Source: JBBDJB01 sp040880125 | GTDB lineage: Bacteria; Planctomycetota; Planctomycetia; Pirellulales; JBBDJB01 | Reading direction: 5' to 3' | Assembly: GCA_040880125.1 (NCBI GenBank) | Contig: JBBDJB010000039.1 | Location: forward strand, 1-64,000 | DNA: 64,000 nucleotides | In this document: one piece after another, positions 57,392 to 64,000 of the stretch | How positions within the stretch are numbered: the first letter of the stretch is position 1 | How the letters are laid out: each line of letters begins with the position of its first letter | Made by a program: the position numbers and the translations under genes | The notes under the pieces: generated by a model | What the model was told of the DNA's origin: nothing | Database searches by the model: none | What the model saw: the letters and a program-made list of their open reading frames with translations, nothing else

Positions 57392-57413
57392 GCACAAACC
57401 TTCCTGTCTGTGA
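57392..57413. repeat. GCACAGACA palindrome, copy 10 (degenerate)
   Basis: Arms GCACAAACC and TGTCTGTGA around TTCC. It lies downstream of the PQQ-like gene (minus). Confidence 0.6.
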
Positions 57414-57503
57414 CGTCCGAACTCCTCTCCGTTTCGGCGAAAGATGCCAATGGAGGTAAACCTCCCGGAGAGAAACTTTCCACGGCGACTCAGTCGCACC
57501 ACG

Positions 57504-58778
57504 TTAGCGGGCGTCGACGTCGTAGCAATACAGCGCGTCCTGTTCCCGCAGGTAAAGTCGTCCGCCTGCGACGACTGGATGCGGCCAACTCGGACGATCG
57601 ACGTCGGGAAGCTGGAACTGCCCATTGAGTTGAAAACCTTCGGGCGTTGCTTCGATCAGCGCGACGATGCCGTCTTGATACCGGAAGTAGAGCTGACCGT
57701 CGGCAAAGGCGACGGCTGCCGATCCACTGCCCGGCCCACGCACGCGATCCCACTGGTTCTCTCCCGTTTGCCAGTGGACGCACACGGGAAAGCCCTGGTT
57801 GTGACCGTGGCCGCCGTAGAGGTAATCGCCCACCAGGACCATTCCGCCGTGATGGTTTTGTAGTTGTTGCGAGTCGAGGAAGTAGACCTCTTCAGCCTCG
57901 ACGCTCCCGCCGGCGGGCACGAGCCGCAACAGTGCCGCCCCGGTACCGTAGCCAGTTGAGCAGAAGACGTAGTCGTCGCGGACGATGGGCGTGGGGATAT
58001 TGGCCGTTCCGTTGGCGATGCGGTTGTAGCCCCACAGAAAGCGGCCTCGCTCCGCGTCAACGCCGACAACTCCGCGTCCGGCCAGTTGCACGTACTGTTT
58101 CACACCCCCGCCATGGGAGATGACGATCGACGAATAGGCGGCGCCGTCGTTACCGCTCTCGCCGATCTCAGCAAAGGCACACCGCCAGATCTCGCGGCCA
58201 TTGCGCTTGTCCAGCGCCACCATGCCGGCTTGCGGACCGCCGGGTGTGCAAACCAACTTCTCCCCGTCAACGAGGGGCGACTCGGCGAAGCCCCAGCCGG
58301 ACATCATCTTCCCGTCGAAGTCGCGCCGGAAGTTCTTGCGCCAGACTTCACGGCCGGTTCGGGCCTCGACGCAAATCAGATCGCCGTGCGGACCGATGGC
58401 GTAGATGCGGTTGCCGTCAACGGTGGGCGTGGCCCGCGGTCCGGCGTATCCGCCCGGCTCCCAAACATCTCCGATCCGCGTCGCCCACAGCTCGCGCCCG
58501 TTGCGGCCGTCCAGGGCGATCAGCAATTGCGCATCGTCGCGATCGCCCATCGTGTAGATACGGCCGTCGGCCACCGAAACGCTTGAGAAGCCTGCGCCCA
58601 GGCCCGACGCCTTCCACACCAGGGGCGGCGCTTCGTCCCACTGCCGTAGCAGCCCGGTGTCGGTCGAGATGCCGTCACGGGCGGGTCCGCGCCACTGCGG
58701 CCAATCATCGGCGGCGCGGACGCTCATGGTGCAGGCGAAAACGACGGCAATAAGAGCAGCGGCGCAATGGACGCGCAT
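57504..58778 (-). CDS. exported PQQ-like beta-propeller protein
   Basis: 424 aa starting at 58778 (MRVHCAAALIAVVFAC), with GGGAG upstream. A signal peptide covers about residues 1-22. The mature start DDWPQWRGPARDGIS is the well-known opening of planctomycete 'PQQ-binding-like' proteins. Blades of the propeller show in LIALDGRNGRELWATRIGD, LICVEARTGREVWRKN, MVALDKRNGREIWRCAF and GVDAERGRFLWGYN. These are extracytoplasmic propellers of unknown function, sometimes called quinoprotein-like. No catalytic PQQ dehydrogenase ligand set is evident, so it may be structural or a binding protein. It runs on the same strand as the Tad locus, but 250 nt separate them and a role there is not indicated. Confidence 0.8.
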   Translation of the reverse strand: MRVHCAAALIAVVFACTMSVRAADDWPQWRGPARDGISTDTGLLRQWDEAPPLVWKASGLGAGFSSVSVADGRIYTMGDRDDAQLLIALDGRNGRELWATRIGDVWEPGGYAGPRATPTVDGNRIYAIGPHGDLICVEARTGREVWRKNFRRDFDGKMMSGWGFAESPLVDGEKLVCTPGGPQAGMVALDKRNGREIWRCAFAEIGESGNDGAAYSSIVISHGGGVKQYVQLAGRGVVGVDAERGRFLWGYNRIANGTANIPTPIVRDDYVFCSTGYGTGAALLRLVPAGGSVEAEEVYFLDSQQLQNHHGGMVLVGDYLYGGHGHNQGFPVCVHWQTGENQWDRVRGPGSGSAAVAFADGQLYFRYQDGIVALIEATPEGFQLNGQFQLPDVDRPSWPHPVVAGGRLYLREQDALYCYDVDAR

Positions 58779-59027
58779 GATGCAGGCTCCCTGTTCGCAC
58801 GTGGCGTGAAAGGCGGGATTGAAGTTGAAGGCGGGACGTCGCCGGCGTCGCAAAGCTGGAGATAAGCCGCGTTGCCGCGACCAAAAAAGTGTATCTCCGA
58901 GAATTGCCGGTCGCAAGACAGCCAGACCGCGTGCCGCATGCTGGAGCAGCGGTGCGTGCCGGGCAGCACATATGCGCCGGAAACGGCGGCTGTAACGAGG
59001 AGAGCGAGCCGCAAGCGTGGCCGCCGC

Positions 59028-60257
59028 TCAGTAGACCGACGGCAGCGGAGCGACGTGGACCGAATCGTAGCGATTCACTCGCTCGGGTGTGGGAGGCCGG
59101 CGAGCTTCGTCCGACAGCGGACGCTGACGATATTGCGCCGGCATCTGCAGGTTGTCTTCGGGACTGGGGGCGCTGGGCAGCGTCAACTCCGGCGACGATG
59201 GCAGGTAGTGCTGCTCGCCACCGCCCAGCATGTCGGGCTGTGCCTGCGGCGCGCTTTCCAGCGGCGCTGCACGACCGGCGGAATATCGGTCGCCCGTCCA
59301 CGGAGGCGCGATGTCGCTCACTTCTACTGCCTGAGCCGGTTCGCGTGGAACATCGCCCCGGGCGACGCCCTGCGGTGCGAGGCGATTGAGCCAGTCTCGT
59401 GCCGCGGTCATGTTCGGATCGGCCGCAATCGCCGCCGCGAACTGCGCAGCGGCCGGGTCGGCCTGGCCGTGGTTGTGCATCAGGACGCCGAGATTGTAAT
59501 GCGCGGTGGCTTCTCCATGCGCGGCGATCAGATGCGGCAGTGCCTCCTCGCCGCGGTTCATTTCCACCAGCACGGTGGCGACGTTGTTTCGGTAGAGCTT
59601 TTTGTCGGGTTGCAAGACGACCGCCTTCTGCAAGGCGTCGAGCGATTGCGGGTACATTCCGCGCCGCGCCAGGCAGAGGCCCATGTCGTTCAGCGCTGTG
59701 GCGCTATTGGGATGGGCGCTTACGACGCGCCGGTAGAGCTCCGTTGCCTTTTCAAGCTGTCCTTGGCGATCGTACATGTGGGCATAGCCCAGCAGGGCGT
59801 CGAGCGAATCCGGATCGAGCTTCAGTGCTGTCTCAAAGTGTTCGGCCGCCTGCTCGAAGCTGCCGGTGCGCTCGCTGAAGCGAGCCATGGAAAGGTACAG
59901 CTCGACGGTCGGCGGCGCGCTGGGCGTGCTGAGCGCGAGCGGATCCTTCGCCGAGATGACGCGCGGCTTCGGCGTGACCATGTTGGCTCCCTTCTTTACG
60001 GCCGATCCCATCGCTTCCAGCGGCTTGGTGAGGCTGGCCAGGCTCATCATCGACCCGGTGGACTCATTCAGTCCTTCGGCCGACATGCCGCTCATCCGCG
60101 GCGCATCCGCGGAGCCCGACGGCATCGGCGAGCGTCCATTGGCGCCCAGATCACTGGCCGCGGGACCGCCCATGAAGCTCGGCACCGGGATGCCCGTGCA
60201 GCCGGCGGCGCCCGCTGCTAGCATCGCTATCACAAGAGTCAGCCGGGCAGATGCCAC
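59028..60257 (-). CDS. TPR lipoprotein of the Tad locus (TadD-like)
   Basis: 409 aa from the GTG at 60257, which has a textbook AAGGAGG six bases upstream; the ATG further up at 60416 lacks one. The lipoprotein signal (LTLVIAMLAAGAAGC) ends at a Cys near residue 20. TPRs follow at about 120-310 (ERTGSFEQAAEHFETALKL, DRQGQLEKATELYRRVVSA, ARRGMYPQSLDALQKAVVL, GEATAHYNLGVLMHNHGQA). The C-terminal 90 residues are Pro/Gln-rich and end VAPLPSVY. Tad loci usually carry a TPR protein (TadD) needed for pilus assembly, so this is the likely role. It lies downstream of tadC and of a small gene with its own terminator. Confidence 0.7.
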   Translation of the reverse strand: MASARLTLVIAMLAAGAAGCTGIPVPSFMGGPAASDLGANGRSPMPSGSADAPRMSGMSAEGLNESTGSMMSLASLTKPLEAMGSAVKKGANMVTPKPRVISAKDPLALSTPSAPPTVELYLSMARFSERTGSFEQAAEHFETALKLDPDSLDALLGYAHMYDRQGQLEKATELYRRVVSAHPNSATALNDMGLCLARRGMYPQSLDALQKAVVLQPDKKLYRNNVATVLVEMNRGEEALPHLIAAHGEATAHYNLGVLMHNHGQADPAAAQFAAAIAADPNMTAARDWLNRLAPQGVARGDVPREPAQAVEVSDIAPPWTGDRYSAGRAAPLESAPQAQPDMLGGGEQHYLPSSPELTLPSAPSPEDNLQMPAQYRQRPLSDEARRPPTPERVNRYDSVHVAPLPSVY

Positions 60258-60477
60258 GTCATCCCTCCTTGGATCGGCCCGGGGGCCGAAAAACTCCCGA
60301 TCCGCATCCATACGGCCGGCAGTGGCGCGCAAAGCAAGTGCGCATGTTATTGATCGTCGTCCGCCGTGATCGGCCTGTAATCGAATCTGCCAGATCCAGC
60401 GGTTCTGACGCGGCAATCGATTGCAGCAAATGTACTTCGGGTTCGTACGGTGTTAGGGTTGCGGACCGACAAATGAA

Positions 60478-60517
60478 AAAGCGCTCCGGCCGCCTACCGA
60501 GGCGCTCGGAGCGCTTT
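60478..60517 (-). terminator. rho-independent terminator in the Tad locus
   Basis: An 11-base perfect stem (AAAGCGCTCCG and CGGAGCGCTTT) with an 18-base loop, followed on the minus strand by TTTTT. It lies 30 nt beyond the stop of the small exported protein and upstream of the TPR lipoprotein, so transcription from tadA-tadB-tadC may end here and the TPR gene may need its own promoter. Confidence 0.75.
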
Positions 60518-60547
60518 GTAACGCTGTCAGTTCGCTAGCCGGCGCTG

Positions 60548-61096
60548 TTATTGTCCGCTGGAGCCGGCCGTGGCCGCGGGCAATTGGGGCGACGGCATGC
60601 TCTCATGGAAACGGACGTTGGTGGCGTCGACCGTCGTCGCACTACGGCCTTCCACGACCAAGTGCGTGTCGTGAACCGCCGGCAGCGTGCCATCGGGCGT
60701 GAGCGCCACGGCAAACTGTTGAACGGCGTCCACACGCATTGCCGTATCTTCCCGGTCCAGCGTACGCTGCACGAAGATCATTCGCCGGTGGAGGGGAGCC
60801 TGCGTCAGAATCCAGCGGACCTTCAGCTCGCCGGACTCGGTCAAGCGCGACGAATCGGGCGCGAAGTGATGGTCGCCCAACAGGTTCTGCCGTCGCCAAC
60901 CGGCGTCGGTGATGGCGTCGAAGGCCACCAGCACGTGTGCCCGGTCGGGCTGAATGAACGGGTCGGGCCAGCAGTTGTTTCGTCGGTAGTCCCGTTGCAT
61001 GGTGGCCCAAAAGTCGGAAAACCAGTCGGCTTCGGCCGGACTGGCGACTGCGGCCACGGTGCATGCCAGCAAGGCAGCGCAGATGGATCGTCGCAT
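60548..61096 (-). CDS. small exported protein of the Tad locus, function unknown
   Basis: 182 aa from the ATG at 61096 (MRRSICAALLACTVAAVAS), with a signal peptide ending near AEA at residue 23. The body is beta-rich with DSSRLTESGELKVRWILTQA near 81, loosely like OmpA-type periplasmic domains, but too weak to assign. It follows tadC by about 200 nt and is followed by a terminator, so it may be the last gene of that transcript. Pilus loci often carry small exported proteins of this size; no specific one is recognised. Confidence 0.5.
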   Translation of the reverse strand: MRRSICAALLACTVAAVASPAEADWFSDFWATMQRDYRRNNCWPDPFIQPDRAHVLVAFDAITDAGWRRQNLLGDHHFAPDSSRLTESGELKVRWILTQAPLHRRMIFVQRTLDREDTAMRVDAVQQFAVALTPDGTLPAVHDTHLVVEGRSATTVDATNVRFHESMPSPQLPAATAGSSGQ

Positions 61097-61294
61097 CGGA
61101 TGAATCCCCCGAGAAAGCGCGTGGAGCGGCTGGGCGGCCCGCGGTGCCGCCAATCGCCCGGTAGTGGGTGGGCACGTAGATCAGGATTGGTATGGCACTG
61201 CGCAGCACGGCGCAAGCCACACGTTCCTTATCGGCAACCGGCCCCTGGCCGGTGCGCCCGTTTTCCACGCAGCGGCGCAATTTGCGCAACCGGA

Positions 61295-62269
61295 CTATTG
61301 TCCGCTCATCGCGGGGAACATCTCGTTGACCATGGTGATGGCCGCCGGGCCCACCAGGACCACAAAAATCGCCGGGAAAATGAAGATCACCAGCGGGAAG
61401 ATCAGCTTCACCGCGGTCTTGGCCGCCTTTTCCTCGGCCAACTGCCGGCGGCGGGTGCGCATCGAGTCGCTCTGCACCCGCAGCGCCTGGGCGATGCTGG
61501 AGCCGAACTTGTCGGCCTGGACCAGAATGGCGGCCAAAGCCTGCAGGTCATCGACGCCCGTGCGATGGCCGAGCTCGTGCAGCACGTCCGTTCGCGCCCG
61601 GCCCATCTGAAGCTGGAAGTTGCACAGGCCAAATTCCTCGGCGATGACGCGATAGGACTTCTTCATTTCCTCGCTGACTCTGCGCATCGCCTGGTCAAGA
61701 CCTAACCCCGCCTCGACGCACACGACCATCAGGTCCAGCGCATCGGGCAGGCCCAGGAAGATCCGTTCCTGCCGGTGGCGGCGCATGAACCACAGCACGA
61801 CGTCGGGCAGATAGAACATCGTGCCAGCGATGAACAGCGAGTACAACATCGTGTCGATCGAAGCCCCCTTGAGCAGCAGCATTCCGCCGCCCCCGAAAAT
61901 CAGGCCGGTGATCAACGCGACGAGCTTCAAACCCAGGTAGATGCTCGGCGAAGTCTCGCCGCGGAAACCGGCATGCGCGAGACGGCTCTTGAGCTTGCTG
62001 ACTTCCAGCTCGCTTTTGGGCTGGAGTGGCCGCGACAGCGCCGGCGAGGCCTTCTCCAGAATCTTGGTCATCGCGTCGGATTTCTTGGCGGGCTCTTCGC
62101 CCCGCGCGCGCCGGCGGGCATTCGGCTCGCTGAACTCGTCCAGACGCTGTTCGGCGCGCGGCTTTCCCGTGGCGAACTGTTCGAGCAGCCACCACGCGGC
62201 GATGGCGAACAGTCCGAATATCGCGACTGGGATGTAGCGCGAAAAGTCGACTAAGGCGGCAAGGATCAC
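61295..62269 (-). CDS. tadC: TadC-like type II secretion F-domain protein
   Basis: 324 aa inner-membrane protein of the Tad (Flp) pilus or type II-like system. Hydrophobic segments at about 10-28, 112-148 and near the end (IFIFPAIFVVLVGPAAITMV) surround a T2SSF domain with PDALDLMVVCVEAGLGLDQAMRRVSEEM near 176 and ILVQADKFGSSIAQALRVQSDSMRTRRRQLAEEKAAK near 247. It is separated from tadB by 7 nt on the same strand. The pairing of two F-type proteins after a TadA ATPase is characteristic of Tad loci. Confidence 0.85.
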   Translation of the reverse strand: MILAALVDFSRYIPVAIFGLFAIAAWWLLEQFATGKPRAEQRLDEFSEPNARRRARGEEPAKKSDAMTKILEKASPALSRPLQPKSELEVSKLKSRLAHAGFRGETSPSIYLGLKLVALITGLIFGGGGMLLLKGASIDTMLYSLFIAGTMFYLPDVVLWFMRRHRQERIFLGLPDALDLMVVCVEAGLGLDQAMRRVSEEMKKSYRVIAEEFGLCNFQLQMGRARTDVLHELGHRTGVDDLQALAAILVQADKFGSSIAQALRVQSDSMRTRRRQLAEEKAAKTAVKLIFPLVIFIFPAIFVVLVGPAAITMVNEMFPAMSGQ

Positions 62270-62276
62270 GGCAACC

Positions 62277-63242
62277 TCACACTTTGATGTTCACGATTTT
62301 GCGGATCACCACGGCGCCCAAGAACTGCATGATGGCGCCGACGATGAGCATCTTCTTGCCCAGCGGATCGGTAAAAAGCACCATCACGTAGTCGGGGTTC
62401 ATCCGATAGACGGTAAGGAACAAGACCGGCGGCAGTGCCAGAAGTACCACGCCCGAGAGGCGGCCTTCGCCGGTAAGGGCCTGAACCTGCCCCCAAATCT
62501 TGAAGCGTTCGCGGATCAGGTGGCCGATCTTGTCGAGGATTTCGGCCAGGTCACCGCCGGTCTGCCGCTGCAGGATGACGGCAGTGACGAAGAATTTCAG
62601 ATCAAGGTTCGGCACGCGGTCGGTGATGCCCTCGAGGGCCTCTTCCATCGGGATGCCGAGGTTCTGCTCCTCGAACACCCGTTCGAACTCCTTGGCGATG
62701 GGATTACTCATTTCGCCGGCGACCAGATTGAAACCGGCGGCCATGCTATGCCCGGCCCGCAGTGCCCGCGCGATCAACTCCAGGGCGTCGGGAAGCTGGG
62801 CGGCGAACCGCTTCAGCCGGCGGCGGCGACGCATTATCAGCCACGCCAGCGGGATAAATCCCGCCGACAGGGCCATCAACGGCACCAATGCCGGATGCAG
62901 GCCGGCCAGCGCAAAGGCCACTCCTCCGCCCACGGTGAAGCCGAGAGAGATCGCCGAAAACTTTGAAAACGTCAGCGTGGTGTCGGCCTGCTCGAAAAGC
63001 AGGTGAAGTTTGCCGAGGCGGGCAAGCAAGTCTTCAAAAAAGCCGGATTGCGCGTCCAGCGGACTGGCCAGCACGCTGCTGCCCGCCAGCGAATCCTTCG
63101 CCGAGTGGGAGCTGACCCCGGTCAAAACGTCGAGCCGCTGCTCGGCGGCGCTGCCGGCGTCTCCCCGGAGCAGGATGGCGACTCCGCCCACCAGGGCAGC
63201 GACCGAGACAAACGCGGCGATGGCTACAATCAAAGGCATCAT
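62277..63242 (-). CDS. tadB: TadB-like type II secretion F-domain protein
   Basis: 321 aa inner-membrane protein, the TadC partner. Two N-terminal hydrophobic stretches (about 5-28 and 93-135) precede the T2SSF domain (LPDALELIARALRAGHSMAAGFNLVAGEM near 145, ILQRQTGGDLAEILDKIGHLIRERFK near 221), and TM segments end the chain (VLLALPPVLFLTVYRM, GAIMQFLGAVVI). The platform formed by TadB and TadC is where the ATPase acts. It is followed closely by tadC and preceded, 81 nt earlier, by tadA. Confidence 0.85.
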   Translation of the reverse strand: MMPLIVAIAAFVSVAALVGGVAILLRGDAGSAAEQRLDVLTGVSSHSAKDSLAGSSVLASPLDAQSGFFEDLLARLGKLHLLFEQADTTLTFSKFSAISLGFTVGGGVAFALAGLHPALVPLMALSAGFIPLAWLIMRRRRRLKRFAAQLPDALELIARALRAGHSMAAGFNLVAGEMSNPIAKEFERVFEEQNLGIPMEEALEGITDRVPNLDLKFFVTAVILQRQTGGDLAEILDKIGHLIRERFKIWGQVQALTGEGRLSGVVLLALPPVLFLTVYRMNPDYVMVLFTDPLGKKMLIVGAIMQFLGAVVIRKIVNIKV

Positions 63243-63323
63243 GGCAGTACGGCTCGAATAAAGTGAACTGGTGGCCGCGGATCGCCCCCAGTGGGCGACC
63301 GGGAGCCTGTGCGGTTTAGACGG

Positions 63324-64000
<677 letters not shown>

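Larger units (their letters stand above)
56505..57503. other. 999-base gene-poor region
   Basis: I find no supported gene. Frames of 60-150 codons exist but lack ribosome sites and family resemblance. The region includes a long perfect hairpin (57105-57143), a variant GCTGAATTC-like palindrome at 57033-57054 and a degenerate GCACAGACA palindrome at 57392-57413. It should also hold the HU promoter near 56505-56560. It could hide a small RNA. Confidence 0.5.

Overview
This window is a GC-rich bacterial chromosome segment that most likely comes from a planctomycete (Planctomycetota, probably Pirellulales-like). The assignment rests on gene content, not on a marker phylogeny. The content includes a very large secreted protein joining ThuA, NPCBM, PVC-type dehydrogenase propeller, HEAT and cytochrome c parts. 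It also includes a PQQ-like propeller protein of the 'DWPQWRGP' type, a Minf_1886-family protein, a fused ResB-CcsA cytochrome c assembly protein and a Tad pilus locus. I see no phage, plasmid, CRISPR array, rRNA or tRNA gene.

Layout. 0-4 kb: arginine biosynthesis argB-argD-argF on the minus strand. 4.5-13.3 kb: a conserved housekeeping run on the plus strand (glmU-like N-domain, prs, rplY, pth, rpsF, ssb, rplI, dnaB). Between prs and rplY it is interrupted by an accessory patch: an orphan HicB-like gene, a DUF2442 gene, a DUF4160 gene broken by a 13-bp tandem duplication, and a zinc-ribbon membrane protein. 13.5-16.7 kb: ndk and two tandem cystathionine-type PLP enzymes. 16.8-19 kb: a two-gene overlapping operon whose products look like the separated halves of cyanobacterial AgrE/ArgZ (ornithine cyclodeaminase and arginine dihydrolase). 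19.2-27.3 kb: a disordered Arg/Glu-rich protein, an AcuI-like oxidoreductase, cardiolipin synthase, a penicillin acylase family hydrolase, a PSP1/RicT-like protein, a Minf_1886 protein and a very small membrane protein.

27.3-40.3 kb: GlpD, the giant ThuA/PVC/cytochrome c protein and an FGGY ribulokinase-like kinase on the minus strand. A repeat-containing lipoprotein then overlaps the giant ResB-CcsA protein, which could supply haem attachment for c-type cytochromes such as the neighbouring one. 40.4-48.8 kb: aroC with a downstream membrane-anchored protein, purC, a Tat-exported protein of unknown role, a GH10-fold protein that seems to lack both catalytic glutamates, and an SMP-30 family lactonase. 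48.8-56.5 kb: an FHA-GAF-PP2C phosphatase, an exported RraA-like protein, a sugar isomerase/epimerase, an SDR oxidoreductase overlapping a dolichol-phosphate-mannose-synthase-like glycosyltransferase, a TPR lipoprotein and an HU-family protein. 57.5-64 kb: a PQQ-like propeller protein and a Tad/Flp pilus locus (tadA cut by the right edge, tadB, tadC, a small exported protein and a TPR lipoprotein).

Gaps between genes carry at least five families of short palindromic repeats. The most frequent has arms GCACAGACA and TGTCTGTGC and occurs ten times. The strongest leads are the split arginine dihydrolase/ornithine cyclodeaminase operon, the palindromic repeat families (which also create false peptides), the frameshift by exact 13-bp duplication, and the GH10-like pseudoenzyme.
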